A stretch of 64,000 nucleotides of DNA from Stappia sp. TSB10P1A (GTDB lineage Bacteria; Pseudomonadota; Alphaproteobacteria; Rhizobiales; Stappiaceae), in the NCBI RefSeq assembly GCF_900185725.1, contig NZ_FYAU01000032.1:1-64000 (forward strand). Direction: 5' to 3'. Each line of letters opens with the position of its first letter. Position 1 is the first letter of the stretch. This document shows, piece by piece, positions 37,417-47,022 of the stretch. The translations under genes were made by a program, and so were the position numbers. Below the pieces are notes generated by a model. That model was not told where the DNA came from, searched no databases, and worked only from the letters and a program-made list of their open reading frames with translations.

Positions 37417-38769
37417 ATGTCGGGCGCAGCGCCTGTTGGGGGAGATCGAGCGGACGGCGCGCAAGCCCCCCGCGCCGGCACCGTGCTGTGCCGCGACTGC
37501 CTGACCCGGGCGCCGGCGGCACTGCGCGGCAGCTTTCTGCGCTGCCGCGCCTGCGGCAGTCCGCGCGTGCTTTCCCATCCCGAGCTCGACAGCCTGTCGA
37601 TCGCCCATATCGACTGCGACGCCTTCTATGCCTCGGTGGAAAAGCGCGACAATCCGGAGCTCACCGACCGGCCGGTGATCGTCGGCGGCGGCACCCGCGG
37701 CGTCGTCTCGACCTGCTGCTACATCGCCCGCATCAAGGGCGTGCGCTCGGCCATGCCGATGTTCAAGGCGCGCGAACTGTGCCCCGACGCGGTGGTGATC
37801 AAGCCGGACATGGCGAAATATGCCCGTGTCGGCCGCGACATCCGCGAGCGGATGCGGGCCCTGACGCCGCTGGTCGAGCCGCTGTCGATCGACGAGGCGT
37901 TTCTCGACCTGACCGGCACCGAGCGGCTGCACCACGCGAGCCCGGCGGAAACGCTCGCCCGCTTCGCCCGCTCCATCGAGGAGGAGGTCGGCGTCACCGT
38001 CTCCGTCGGGCTTGCGCCCAACAAGTTCCTCGCCAAGATCGCCTCCGATCTCGACAAGCCGCGCGGCTTCTCGGTGATCGGCGCGGCGGAGGCGAAAAGC
38101 TTCCTTGCCGGGCAGCCGATCGGGCTGATCTGGGGCGTCGGCAAGGTGTTCCAGCAGAAGCTCGCCGCCGACGGGCTGATCACCATCGGCCAATTGCAGA
38201 CGATGGACCCGGTCGACCTTGCCCGCCGTTACGGCGCGATGGGCCTGCGGCTGGCGAGCCTTGCCCATGGCCGCGACGACCGGCCGGTCTCGGCGAGCCG
38301 CGAGACCAAGAGCGTGTCGAGCGAGACGACCTTCGACACCGACATTTCCGATCTGGGGACGCTGCGCGCCATCCTGCGGCGGCTGGCGGAAGAGGTCTCG
38401 GCGCGGCTGAAGGCGGCGGATCTCGCCGGGCGCACCGTGACCTTGAAGCTGAAGACGCCGGACTTCCGCATCCTCACCCGCTCGCGCAGCCTCGCTGATC
38501 CGACGCAGCTTGCCGACCGCATCTTCCGCACCGGCGAGGACTTGCTGAAGGGCGCCGCGGACGGCCGCCGCTTCCGCCTGATCGGCATCGGCCTGTCGGA
38601 ACTGAGCGACGGCACGCGGGCCGACCCGGACGACCTGGTCGACCCGGCCGCCGGCCAGCGCGCCAGGGCCGAGCGGGCCATCGACGCGCTGCGCTCGAAA
38701 TTCGGCAGCCAAGCGGTCGAACTCGGCCTCACCAAGGCCGGCGACCCGCGCCGCCAGCGCGACCGCTAA
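37417..38769 (+). CDS. dinB: DNA polymerase IV (Y family)
   Basis: A 450-residue translesion polymerase. The palm motifs are intact: [20 protein letters not shown] and [16 protein letters not shown], with [20 protein letters not shown] and the little-finger domain after. An N-terminal zinc-finger-like pair, CRDC and CRAC separated by 18 residues, precedes the catalytic core. This feature occurs in some alphaproteobacterial DinB proteins. I see no LexA-type box in front of this unit. The stop overlaps the stop of the convergent GntR gene by four bases. Confidence 0.95.
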   Translation: MSGAAPVGGDRADGAQAPRAGTVLCRDCLTRAPAALRGSFLRCRACGSPRVLSHPELDSLSIAHIDCDAFYASVEKRDNPELTDRPVIVGGGTRGVVSTCCYIARIKGVRSAMPMFKARELCPDAVVIKPDMAKYARVGRDIRERMRALTPLVEPLSIDEAFLDLTGTERLHHASPAETLARFARSIEEEVGVTVSVGLAPNKFLAKIASDLDKPRGFSVIGAAEAKSFLAGQPIGLIWGVGKVFQQKLAADGLITIGQLQTMDPVDLARRYGAMGLRLASLAHGRDDRPVSASRETKSVSSETTFDTDISDLGTLRAILRRLAEEVSARLKAADLAGRTVTLKLKTPDFRILTRSRSLADPTQLADRIFRTGEDLLKGAADGRRFRLIGIGLSELSDGTRADPDDLVDPAAGQRARAERAIDALRSKFGSQAVELGLTKAGDPRRQRDR

Positions 38770-39494
38770 CGGCCGCTCTCGTCCGCCGCTTCCTTCTGCC
38801 GCAAGGCCTTGAGCCGGGAAATCAGCGTCCGCGCGCCCAGCAGGATATGCGTCGTCAGGTGCTCGCGGGCGGCAGCGACATCGCCCTTGCGGCACAGCTC
38901 GACCAGCATCCGGTGCTCGCGGCTCATCCGCTCGCGTCCGCCGGTCAGCCGGATCGGCAAGGGAAAATGCCGATAGGCATTGCGGTAGAGCTTGTGCACC
39001 AGCTCCAGCGTGCGCGGCCGGTTCGCCGGCGCATAGAGCGTCGCGTGGAAGCGCCAGTTGAGATCCGACCAGCTCTCGTCGCGCAGGTCGCTCTCCATCT
39101 CCACGACCAGCGCTTCGGCGCGGGCATAGTCCCGCTCGCTGAGGATCGGCATGGCCTGCTCCAGCAACCAGCCTTCGAGCTGGGCCCGGATCTCGTAGGT
39201 CTCCTCCAGATCGTCGACCGAGAGCCCCGAGACCACCGCGCCCTTGTGGGTGACCAGCGTCACCAGCCCTTCCGCCTCAAGCTGATGCAGCGCCTCGCGC
39301 ACCGGCACGCGGCTGACACCGAGTTCGCTCGCCAGCTTCTCCTGCCGCAACTGCGCGCCCTCCGGCAGGTCCCCGCTGAGGATGCGCTCGCGCAGCCGGT
39401 CGACCACCTGGGCGCTCGTCGTCTTGCGGCGCCCGGTCGAGGCTTCGCTCGATGCGGGCCCCGCCAGGGTCCCTGATGCTGCACTCGATGTCAT
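38766..39494 (-). CDS. GntR family regulator, FCD type
   Basis: A 242-residue repressor-type protein. The winged helix (about 25-95) reads [40 protein letters not shown], then [16 protein letters not shown]. The C-terminal FCD ligand domain has the metal-site pattern ([37 protein letters not shown]). It is divergent from an asparaginase-like gene and probably controls it, with the ligand being its substrate or product. The short N-terminus before the HTH is Ser/Ala-rich. Confidence 0.93.
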   Translation of the reverse strand: MTSSAASGTLAGPASSEASTGRRKTTSAQVVDRLRERILSGDLPEGAQLRQEKLASELGVSRVPVREALHQLEAEGLVTLVTHKGAVVSGLSVDDLEETYEIRAQLEGWLLEQAMPILSERDYARAEALVVEMESDLRDESWSDLNWRFHATLYAPANRPRTLELVHKLYRNAYRHFPLPIRLTGGRERMSREHRMLVELCRKGDVAAAREHLTTHILLGARTLISRLKALRQKEAADESGR

Positions 39495-39744
39495 CGGCAG
39501 AACGCGCCTCTGTTGCGGTCTCGGTCGGGCAAGGCATAGCCCGTCGCCCGCCGCGATGATAGCAGCCTTTCGCCCTCGAAAAAATTGAATCCAATCCCTC
39601 AGAGAATCTGCCATACTGTCGCTCTTCGCATCTGCCGAATATTGAAAAATTCGGCGATAAACCGCCAAAAAATAGGCAGAATGGCTCTCAAATAACTGGA
39701 TACAAAATGAGTCAACAGACCGCTCACACACAGGCAAGGCCGGC
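39495..39744. promoter_or_regulatory. Divergent control region with inverted repeat
   Basis: An AT-rich 250-base region between the GntR gene and the asparaginase-like gene. It contains a perfect inverted repeat GCCGAAT (39634-39640), eight bases, ATTCGGC (39649-39655). ATTGAATCCAAT (39584-39595) and CTGGATACAAAAT (39698-39710) also resemble GntR-type half-sites. Which one is bound cannot be decided by inspection. Confidence 0.5.
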
Positions 39745-40725
39745 ATGATCGTCGTCTCCAACAACGAGGGGGGCTGCGGCATTCCGACGACGGCGCGGCT
39801 CCTGGCCGAGGGCCGCTCCGCGCTCGACGCGCTCGAGGCGGGCCTGCGCCTGGTCGAGGCGGACGAGAGCGTGCGCACCGTCGGCCGCGGCGGCTGGCCC
39901 AATCTTCTGGGCACCGTCGAGCTCGACGCCTCGGTCATGGACGGAACGACATTCCGCACCGGCGCCGTCGGCGCCCTCACCGGCTTCCTGCATCCGGTGA
40001 GCATCGCCCGACAGGTGATGGAGCAGTTGCCGCACGAGGTCCTCGTCGGCGACGGCGCGCGCCGCTTTGCCGCCGAGATCGGCGCGGAGGCCGGCGGACT
40101 GCTGATGCCGCACGCGCAAAACGCCTGGGAGCGCTGGTTCGCCACCGAAGTCGGCGAGGCCGACCGCCGGAACTGGCCGAACGTGCCGATGCGCGAACTG
40201 TGCAAGCAGGCGATCGACCCGGAGCTTGGCCGCGACACGACGGTGTTTCTCGGACAGGACCGCAACCGCGACATCGCCGCGGCGACCAGCACCTCAGGCT
40301 GGGGCTGGAAATATCCCGGACGCCTTGGCGACAGCCCGGCGATCGGCGCCGGCTCCTATGCGGACAGCCGCTATGGCGCCTGCGCCTGCACCGGCGTCGG
40401 CGAGATGACCATCCGCGCCGGCACGTCGCGGGCGGTCGTTCTCTACATGAAGATGGGGTTTTCGGTCGCGGATGCCGTCTACGAGGCGGTCGAGGACATG
40501 CGCCGGCTGGTCGGCGGCCTGATCGGCCGCGTCACCATCCACGCCATCGACGCGCAGGGAAACCACAAGGTCGTCGCGGTCAACGGACTGCCCGAGAACC
40601 ACTACTGGATCTGGCGCGAGGGCGACGCCGCCCCCCGCGCCGAACCGGCGGAACTCATCGCCATCAGCGACGATCCGACACCGAGGCCAACGGCGCATGG
40701 CCGCTACGAGGTCATGGACCTGTAG
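39745..40725 (+). CDS. N4-glycosylasparaginase / isoaspartyl peptidase family Ntn-hydrolase
   Basis: A 326-residue member of the asparaginase-2 family. The pro-region is VSNNEGGCGIPTTARLLAEG and TVGRGGWPNLLGTVELDASV. The mature part has DIAAATSTSGWGWKYPGRLG followed by DSPAIGAGSYAD and TGVGEMTIR, as in glycosylasparaginases. Alignment to the HDTIG nucleophile motif puts the autocleavage/catalytic threonine at Thr165 in GRDTTVF, where the usual Ile-Gly is replaced. It may remove N-acetylglucosamine-asparagine or release aspartate from isoaspartyl peptides. It lies in the same direction as the binding-protein gene. Confidence 0.85.
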   Translation: MIVVSNNEGGCGIPTTARLLAEGRSALDALEAGLRLVEADESVRTVGRGGWPNLLGTVELDASVMDGTTFRTGAVGALTGFLHPVSIARQVMEQLPHEVLVGDGARRFAAEIGAEAGGLLMPHAQNAWERWFATEVGEADRRNWPNVPMRELCKQAIDPELGRDTTVFLGQDRNRDIAAATSTSGWGWKYPGRLGDSPAIGAGSYADSRYGACACTGVGEMTIRAGTSRAVVLYMKMGFSVADAVYEAVEDMRRLVGGLIGRVTIHAIDAQGNHKVVAVNGLPENHYWIWREGDAAPRAEPAELIAISDDPTPRPTAHGRYEVMDL

Positions 40726-40802
40726 CGCGTGCCGCCAGCGGAAGGGCGCGGGGCAGGCCCGCGCCCTTGACCTGAAAACACGACCCAACCGGAGAACATG
40801 GA

Positions 40803-41831
40803 ATGGCATCATCTGGCATCAGACTGGCCTTGGCCGCAGTGGCGGGAACGCTGCTGCTCGGCAATGCGGCGCTGGCGAAGGACACGCTCGACATCGTCAA
40901 GGATCGCGGGCGGCTGGTCTGCGGAACCAGCACCGGCATCGCCGGCTTCAGCATGGCCGACGACAAGGGCGAATGGACCGGCCTCGACGTCGACGTCTGC
41001 CGGGCGCTGGCGGCGGCGATCTTCGACGATCCGCAGAAGGCGGACTTCGTGCCGCTGTCGAGCAAGGACCGTCTCGTGGCACTGCAGACCGGCGAGATCG
41101 ACGTGCTGCCGCGCACCACGACCTGGACGCTCGGCCGGGATGCCGGCATCGGCCTCGATTTCACCGCCGTCAACTACTACGACGGCCAGGGTTTCCAGGT
41201 GCGCCGCGACCTCGGCGTGGAGACGATCCGCGATCTGAACGGCGCCTCGATCTGCACCGTGCAGGGCACCACCAACGAGCTGAACCTTGCCGACTATTTC
41301 CGCGTCAACGGCATGACCTACCAGCTCGTCACCTTCCAGAGCATCGACGACACGGTGAAGGCCTATGAGAGCGGGCGCTGCGACGCGCTGACGACCGACA
41401 TGTCGCAGCTCGTCTCCTACCGCCTGAAGATGGCCGAGCCGGACGCGCATATGCTGCTGCCCGGCGTCATCTCCAAGGAGCCGCTCGGCCCCTATGTCCG
41501 CCAGGGCGATGACGTCTGGTTCGACATCGTCCGCTGGACGGTGTTCGCGATGGTCAATGCGGAGGAACTCGGCGTAACCAAGGCCAATGTCGACGCGATC
41601 GCCGAGACCAGCGACAATCCGGAGATCCGCCGGCTGCTCGGCCTGGAAGGCGAGTTCGGCAAGAATCTCGGCCTGACCAACGACTGGGTCGCCCGGATCG
41701 TCCGCCATGTCGGCAATTACGGCGAGTCCTTTGACCGGAACCTGGGCGCCGGCAGCCCGATGCAGCTCCCGCGCGGCGTCAACGCGCTGTGGTCGCAGGG
41801 CGGCATCCAGTTCGCTCCCCCGATCCGCTGA
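40803..41831 (+). CDS. Amino acid ABC transporter periplasmic binding protein (AapJ-like)
   Basis: A 342-residue periplasmic protein with a signal peptide (LALAAVAGTLLLGNAALA, cleaved near residue 25). It has the class 3 solute-binding fold: TLDIVKDRGRLVCGTSTGIA, TGLDVDVCRALAAAIF, RTTTWTLGRDAGIGLDFTAV, ICTVQGTTNELNLADYF, ALTTDMSQLVSYR. The closest type is the general L-amino-acid (AapJ/BztA) protein. No permease or ATPase gene is adjacent, so it must share components encoded elsewhere. GGAG precedes the ATG. It is probably cotranscribed with the asparaginase-like gene 77 bases upstream. Confidence 0.93.
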   Translation: MASSGIRLALAAVAGTLLLGNAALAKDTLDIVKDRGRLVCGTSTGIAGFSMADDKGEWTGLDVDVCRALAAAIFDDPQKADFVPLSSKDRLVALQTGEIDVLPRTTTWTLGRDAGIGLDFTAVNYYDGQGFQVRRDLGVETIRDLNGASICTVQGTTNELNLADYFRVNGMTYQLVTFQSIDDTVKAYESGRCDALTTDMSQLVSYRLKMAEPDAHMLLPGVISKEPLGPYVRQGDDVWFDIVRWTVFAMVNAEELGVTKANVDAIAETSDNPEIRRLLGLEGEFGKNLGLTNDWVARIVRHVGNYGESFDRNLGAGSPMQLPRGVNALWSQGGIQFAPPIR

Positions 41832-41849
41832 TCGACCGCCGACGCAACC

Positions 41850-41879
41850 GGGTGCGGACGGGGTCTTCCGCCCGCACCC
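41850..41879. terminator. Hairpin between convergent genes
   Basis: GGGTGCGGACG and CGCCCGCACCC pair with one mismatch around a short loop. There is no T run, so it is a weak or Rho-assisted terminator at best. Confidence 0.4.
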
Positions 41880-41896
41880 CTAGCTCGAAACGCCGC

Positions 41897-42751
41897 TTAC
41901 CGGTCGCAGGCGCTGGCCTGCATCGGCGTCAGTTCGACAAGGTTTCCGCGCAGCTCGAAATCGCCGTAGTCGAGCACCAGGCGGCGGCTGACGCCGTTGT
42001 CATAGAGCAGGAAGCTGAGCTGGTAGATCGGCGTGCCCTCGCCGCCGTCGCCCTTGCTCTCGTCGAAATAGGAGATCGTCACCGGCCAGTGGGCGCCCGC
42101 CCCGATGGCCCCGACGGCGGCCGGATCGTCGCGGCCGACATCGCCTGCGCCCTCCCGGCGCGGGCCGATCACCGCCGTGGTGCCGTAGATCTTCTCGCCG
42201 GTCTCCGAGCCGTCGAACAGGTCGGCGACGAAGATCGTCTCGCCGCCGCGCGCCCGCTCCAGCAGGGTCATCAGATGCTCGGTCGGGAACAGCGCCGAGC
42301 CGGCCAGCGTCACCGCATGGTCCTTCGGCTTCTTCAGGTCGATGGCGATGGCCTGCGGCGTCCGCTCGGCCCGGCCCCGCGTTTCCTCGCTGAGCTGCTG
42401 GTTGATGAAGGTCTTGGAGAGGAACTGGAAGCTCTTGCCGGCCGGCTCCTCGAAGGAACTGGTCTGCAGGTCGGTGACCCGCGTGCCGCCGCTCTCGTCC
42501 GCCATCTGGGTGACGAAACGGAAGGCGATGCTGTAGCCCTCGCAGGCATTGCCGGTGAACTCGTAGACCATGCGCCCGCGCACCGCCGCCATGCCGGCGG
42601 CCGCCGCGCTGTCGGTCAGGCCGAGGTCGTAGACGGCGCGGTGCGGCTGCAGCGGCGCTCCCGCGAGCGCGGTCGCAGGCGCGCCGGCCAGCGCCAGCAG
42701 GACGCCGAGCCCGGCCAGGGGAAGCGGGCGCGTCCAGTGGGTATGAAACAT
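41897..42751 (-). CDS. eipB: Cell-envelope integrity protein EipB (DUF1849)
   Basis: A 284-residue periplasmic protein with a signal peptide ending near Ala30 (ALAGAPATALA). The DUF1849/EipB fold is marked by HRAVYDLGLTDSAAAAGMAA, MVYEFTGNACEGYSIAFRFV and the final TPMQASACDR. Cys70 and Cys282 correspond to the conserved disulfide pair of EipB, known in Brucella as needed for envelope integrity. Length and motif order are standard. Confidence 0.93.
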   Translation of the reverse strand: MFHTHWTRPLPLAGLGVLLALAGAPATALAGAPLQPHRAVYDLGLTDSAAAAGMAAVRGRMVYEFTGNACEGYSIAFRFVTQMADESGGTRVTDLQTSSFEEPAGKSFQFLSKTFINQQLSEETRGRAERTPQAIAIDLKKPKDHAVTLAGSALFPTEHLMTLLERARGGETIFVADLFDGSETGEKIYGTTAVIGPRREGAGDVGRDDPAAVGAIGAGAHWPVTISYFDESKGDGGEGTPIYQLSFLLYDNGVSRRLVLDYGDFELRGNLVELTPMQASACDR

Positions 42752-42944
42752 GAAGCCTGTCTCCTTGGAGCAATCCGAGCCCTAGTCTTGCCGATCCGGC
42801 GCGCGCCGACCAGACCCATTTATCGCATGCGCGCGGTGGCCGTGCCGATCATCCACCCGTTTCTCCCCTCCCGCCCGGCAGGCGGCTTGATGCCACACGG
42901 GATTTGCGCCAATGTCGCCGCCGACAATCCAAAGGAGGACCGCA

Positions 42945-43409
42945 ATGTCGGGTCAGATCGAGGCACGCATCGCCGAACTGGGCGTCACCCTTCCCAAGGC
43001 GGCGGCGCCGGCGGCCAACTACGTGCCCTTCGTGCGCACGGGCAACCAGCTCTTCATCTCCGGCCAGATCCCGATGGGTCCGGACGGCATCCAGTTCCAG
43101 GGCAAGCTCGGCGCCGGCACCTCGATCGAGGACGGCCAGGCGGCGGCGCGGCTGTGCGCCATCAACCTGCTGGCCCAGGCCAAGGCCGCGCTCGGCGACC
43201 TCGACAAGGTCGTGCGCCTCGTCAAGATCGTCGGCTTCGTCAATTCCGCGCCCGACTTCGGCGACCAGCCGAAGGTGATGAACGGTGCCTCCGACTTCCT
43301 CGTCGAGGCGCTCGGCGAGCGCGGCCGCCATGCCCGTTCGGCCGTCGGCGTCGCCGGCCTGCCCTTCGGCGTCGCCGTCGAGGTCGAGGCGATCTTCGAG
43401 GTCGAGTAA
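42945..43409 (+). CDS. RidA family protein (enamine/imine deaminase type)
   Basis: A 154-residue protein of the YjgF/YER057c/UK114 family, in the longer subgroup: ANYVPFVRTGNQLFISGQIP, VRLVKIVGFVNSAPDFGDQP, ARSAVGVAGLPFGVAVEVEA. RidA members hydrolyse reactive enamines. This subgroup has Ser-Ala-Val-Gly near the position of the catalytic Arg (GRHARSAVGV), so activity should not be taken for granted. The ATG at 42945 has GGAGG upstream. It lies 25 bases before the GDPD gene. Confidence 0.92.
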   Translation: MSGQIEARIAELGVTLPKAAAPAANYVPFVRTGNQLFISGQIPMGPDGIQFQGKLGAGTSIEDGQAAARLCAINLLAQAKAALGDLDKVVRLVKIVGFVNSAPDFGDQPKVMNGASDFLVEALGERGRHARSAVGVAGLPFGVAVEVEAIFEVE

Positions 43410-43434
43410 CGGCGGCGGGACGGCGGACACCACG

Positions 43435-44205
43435 ATGCGTGACATTTCCTGGCTGACCAGCCGTCCCATCGCCCATCGCGGCTATCACGACGCCTCGCGC
43501 GGCTGTATCGAGAACAGCCAGAGCGCCGTGCAGGCGGCCGTCGACAAGGGCTTTGCCATCGAGGTCGACCTGCAGCAGAGCGCCGACGACGTGCCGATCG
43601 TCTTCCATGACGACGAGTTGGACCGGCTGACCTTCGAAAGCGGACCGGTACGCCAGCGCAGCGCCGCCGAGCTCACCCGCATCGCCTTGCGCGGTACCGA
43701 CGACCGGCTGTGGACGCTGGACGACCTGCTCGCCCAGGTGGACGGCAAGGCGGGCCTTTGCATCGAGATCAAGTCGCGCTTCGGCCGCCGGCCCGAGCGC
43801 GCCTTCATCGCCGCCATCGCCGCCAGCCTTGGCCGCTATTCCGGCCCGGTCGCGGTGAAGTCCTTCGACCCGGAAATGCTGGCCCTGATGCGCGAGGCCG
43901 CCCCCGACATCCCGCGCGGCGCGCTCGGCGACGGCGCCCGCGACCTGAAGGACTGGGGCCATGCCAGCCGCGTCGAGCGCTTCGCCCTGCGCCACATGCT
44001 GCACAGTGTCCGCACCCGGCCGAGCTTCGTCTCCTACTGGGTGAAGGACCTGCCGGCGCTCGCCCCGACGGTGCTGCGCAAGGCGTTCGGCCTGCCGCTG
44101 ATCGCCTGGACGGTGCGCACCCCGGACGACCTTGCCCGCGCCCGCGCCTTCGCCGACCAGATCGTCTTCGAAGGCTTCGATCCGGACGCCGCCCCCTCCT
44201 CCTGA
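43435..44205 (+). CDS. Glycerophosphodiester phosphodiesterase
   Basis: A 256-residue TIM-barrel enzyme with RPIAHRGYHDASRGCIENSQ (catalytic HRG and the following ENS), AIEVDLQQSADDVPIVFHDD (ExD and HDD metal/catalytic residues), LCIEIKSRFG, and IAWTVRTPDDLARARAFADQ. It hydrolyses glycerophosphodiesters to sn-glycerol-3-phosphate. No signal peptide, so it is cytoplasmic (UgpQ-like). Probably an operon with ridA and the FemAB-like gene. Confidence 0.93.
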   Translation: MRDISWLTSRPIAHRGYHDASRGCIENSQSAVQAAVDKGFAIEVDLQQSADDVPIVFHDDELDRLTFESGPVRQRSAAELTRIALRGTDDRLWTLDDLLAQVDGKAGLCIEIKSRFGRRPERAFIAAIAASLGRYSGPVAVKSFDPEMLALMREAAPDIPRGALGDGARDLKDWGHASRVERFALRHMLHSVRTRPSFVSYWVKDLPALAPTVLRKAFGLPLIAWTVRTPDDLARARAFADQIVFEGFDPDAAPSS

Positions 44206-44312
44206 CGCGGCACCTGACGCGGCGCCTTTGCAGCACGCGTGCAGCGCACTAGATTTGACGGGCGAGTTCCCCACCCGGCCCGCAGCGCCTCTTCCCACGC
44301 GGGCCGCAAGCG

Positions 44313-45587
44313 TTGAAGGCCTGCCAAGTGAGCGCATGCGACGACGACACCCGCACGTTCCGCCTGAAGGCGATCGGCGGGCTTTCCGACATTCCGCGCG
44401 AAGAGTGGGACGCGCTCGCCAATCCCGGCTGGCGGCTGGAGCCGGGCGGCAAGCTGTCGCCCGCCCCACTTGAATCTGATTCTCCAGGCGCTGACTCAGT
44501 TTCTCCGCAAACCGCCTTCAACCCCTTCATTTCGCACGACTTCCTGTCGATCCTGGAGGAATCCGGCTGCGTCGGCCGGCGCGCCGGGTGGCTGCCGCAG
44601 CACCTCGTCCTGGAAAACCCGGAGGGGCGCGCCGTCGCCGCCCTGCCCTGCTATCTGAAGTCCCACTCGATGGGCGAATATGTCTTCGACCACGCCTGGG
44701 CGGACGCCTATGAGCGGGCCGGCGGCAGCTATTATCCCAAGCTCCAGTGCGCGGTGCCCTTCACCCCGGCGACCGGCCGGCGCTTCCTGACCGGCACCAA
44801 TATCGACCGGCCGGCGGCCATCGCCGCGCTGGCGCAGGGGCTCCGGGACCTTTGCGCGCTGCGCGAGGCCTCCTCCGCCCACATCACCTTCATGGAAGAG
44901 GACGAGTGGGGGGCTGCGGGCGAGCACGGCTATCTGCTGCGCACCGACCAGCAGTTCCACTGGGAGAACCGGGGCTATGCCGATTTCGAGGGGTTCCTGG
45001 AAGACCTCGCCTCGCGCAAGCGCAAGCAGATCCGCAAGGAACGGCGCGAGGCGGTGGCCGGCGGCATCGAGATCGAGCGGCTGACCGGCAGCGACCTCAC
45101 GGAGGCGCATTGGGACGCCTTTCATGCCTTCTACGAGGACACCGGCGCGCGCAAATGGGGCCGCCCCTATCTCAACCGCCGCTTCTTCTCGCTGCTCGGC
45201 GAGCGGCTGGGCGGGCGGGTGCTGCTGGTGATGGCGCGGCGCCAGGGGCGCTACATTGCCGGCGCGCTGAACCTCGTCGGCTCGCAGGCCCTGTTCGGGC
45301 GCAACTGGGGCTGCCTTGAGGAGCACCCGTTCCTGCATTTCGAGGTCTGCTACTATCAGGCGATCGACCATGCGATCGAGCATGGCCTGCCCCGCGTCGA
45401 GGCCGGCGCCCAAGGCGCCCACAAGCTGGCGCGCGGCTATCTGCCGAGCCTGACGCGCTCTGCCCACTACATCGCCCATCCGGGACTGCGGGACGCGGTC
45501 GCCGACTATCTGGCGCGCGAGCGCCGGGCGGTGGAGCAGGAAGGCGCCTATATCCGCGACGAGCATTCGCCCTTCAGGAAAGCCTGA
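44313..45587 (+). CDS. FemAB-like GNAT-fold protein (DUF482/PF04339)
   Basis: A 424-residue protein of the 'peptidogalycan biosynthesis' (FemAB-like) family: FNPFISHDFLSILEESGCVG, YYPKLQCAVPFTPATGRRFL, LASRKRKQIRKERREAV, FYEDTGARKWGRPYLNRRFF and FLHFEVCYYQAIDHAIEHGL. The fold is a tandem acetyltransferase-like one. The true donor and acceptor are unknown. The start is uncertain: TTG at 44313 or GTG at 44328 are the only candidates before the conserved region. Confidence 0.88.
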   Translation: MKACQVSACDDDTRTFRLKAIGGLSDIPREEWDALANPGWRLEPGGKLSPAPLESDSPGADSVSPQTAFNPFISHDFLSILEESGCVGRRAGWLPQHLVLENPEGRAVAALPCYLKSHSMGEYVFDHAWADAYERAGGSYYPKLQCAVPFTPATGRRFLTGTNIDRPAAIAALAQGLRDLCALREASSAHITFMEEDEWGAAGEHGYLLRTDQQFHWENRGYADFEGFLEDLASRKRKQIRKERREAVAGGIEIERLTGSDLTEAHWDAFHAFYEDTGARKWGRPYLNRRFFSLLGERLGGRVLLVMARRQGRYIAGALNLVGSQALFGRNWGCLEEHPFLHFEVCYYQAIDHAIEHGLPRVEAGAQGAHKLARGYLPSLTRSAHYIAHPGLRDAVADYLARERRAVEQEGAYIRDEHSPFRKA

Positions 45588-45796
45588 AGACCCTGGCCCA
45601 AGCGATTCTGCCGACTCGTCTTTTCGCCGCCGTTGAATCGAGATGCGAGGCCGGCTCAGGCGGCCTTGGCGCCACCCGCGAGCCGTCGTTGAATCGATTT
45701 CTCAGCTTGACTCTGATTCTGAACTTGAACGCCGGCGGCGGCTGTGCTGCCAAGGGACACCCAAGTTCGCCCGCCAGGGCCCTACCGGAGAAAGCC

Positions 45797-46231
45797 ATGC
45801 CGATCGAAGCTGCCGCCTATGACGACCAGAATGTCTTCGCCAAGATCCTGCGCGGCGAACTGCCCGCGCAGAAGGTGTACGAGGACGACAGGACCCTCGT
45901 CATCATGGACATCATGCCGCGCGGCGACGGCCATGTGCTGGTGATTCCGAAGGCCCCTTCGCGCAACATCCTCGACATCGCCGAGGACGATCTCAACGCG
46001 GTGATGAAGACCGTGCAGAAGATGGCGCATGCGGTGGTGCGCGCCTTCGACGCCGACGGCACCACCATCCAGCAGTTTTCGGAAAGCGCGGGCGGACAGG
46101 TGGTGTTCCACACCCATATCCATGTCATCCCGCGCTTTGCCGGTGTGGCGATGCGCCCGCATACCGGCGAGATGGCCGACCAGGCGGTGCTGGCGGCCAA
46201 TGCCGACAAGATCCGCGCCGCTCTCGCCTGA
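45797..46231 (+). CDS. HIT family nucleotide-binding hydrolase
   Basis: A 144-residue histidine-triad protein. YDDQNVFAKILRGELPAQKV is the family opening, and the triad HTHIHVIPR (His105, His107, His109) holds the catalytic centre. Relatives hydrolyse nucleoside phosphoramidates or dinucleotides. GGAG precedes the ATG at 45797. The upstream 209 bases contain two GTTGAATCGA words (45632 and 45690 regions) and no gene. Confidence 0.94.
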   Translation: MPIEAAAYDDQNVFAKILRGELPAQKVYEDDRTLVIMDIMPRGDGHVLVIPKAPSRNILDIAEDDLNAVMKTVQKMAHAVVRAFDADGTTIQQFSESAGGQVVFHTHIHVIPRFAGVAMRPHTGEMADQAVLAANADKIRAALA

Positions 46232-46245
46232 GCGAACGCCGAGGC

Positions 46246-46908
46246 TCAGTTGCCGCCGCTCGCCTGCGCGGCGGCGGCCTCGTGCTCGGCGTCGAGCCGG
46301 CCCTCGTCCTCGTGGACGCGCCGGAAGCTCGGCCGCGAGGTGATGCGCCCGGCATAGTCGGTGAAGACCGGCAGGTCCGGCACCAGCTTGAACATCAGCG
46401 TCCAGCGCAGCGCCGAGCCCCACTGGATGTCGGCGACGGTGATCTCGTCGCCGAGGATGTAGGGCGCCTTGCCGAGCTGCTCGGCCAGCGTCTCCATCAC
46501 CTTGTCGTAGGTGCCATAGGGCGACTGCGGTCCGGGATCGTGGCCAAGAAACTTGTCTATCAGGGCCGGCTCGAAACTGGCGGCATAGAACACCATCCAG
46601 CGCAGATAGGCGCCGCGGCGCGGATCGCCGATGGCCGGGGTCAGCCCCGCCTGCGGGAAGAGATCGCCGGCATAAAGCGCTATGGCGATGGATTCGGTCA
46701 CCACCGTGTCGCCATGGGTCAGCGCCGGCACCTTGCCGAGCGGATTGATCGCCAGATAGTCGGGCGACTGCAGCTCGCCGGCGCGCATGTTCAGAACATG
46801 CAGGTCGTAGGGCGCGCCGAGTTCGTCAAGCAGCACGCGGGTGGTGCTGGCGCGGCTGCGCGGGGCGTAGTGCAGCGTCAGCTTGTCGGCGGAACGTGTG
46901 TCGGACAT
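46246..46908 (-). CDS. Glutathione S-transferase family protein
   Basis: A 220-residue GST. The N-terminal thioredoxin-like domain has LTLHYAPRSRASTTRVLLDE, INPLGKVPALTHGDTVVTES (the cis-Pro and Glu-Ser glutathione contacts) and IALYAGDLFP. A helical C-terminal domain follows with ILGDEITVADIQWGSAL. Substrate unknown; detoxification is usual. It converges on the HIT gene. Confidence 0.9.
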   Translation of the reverse strand: MSDTRSADKLTLHYAPRSRASTTRVLLDELGAPYDLHVLNMRAGELQSPDYLAINPLGKVPALTHGDTVVTESIAIALYAGDLFPQAGLTPAIGDPRRGAYLRWMVFYAASFEPALIDKFLGHDPGPQSPYGTYDKVMETLAEQLGKAPYILGDEITVADIQWGSALRWTLMFKLVPDLPVFTDYAGRITSRPSFRRVHEDEGRLDAEHEAAAAQASGGN

Positions 46909-47022
46909 GCGGTCTCCTTGAGGTCAAACCGGCGGCGCGCTATCGCGCCGTCGCATCCCTGGATTAGCAGCCCCCTGCTGACAGCCTCGTGTCAGCAGCC
47001 CATCCTGTCAGGCACGTTGTCC

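Noticed and set aside
41850-41879. Strong terminator between the binding-protein gene and eipB
   Set aside because: The hairpin is good, but no T run follows on either strand, so it is kept only as a weak terminator.
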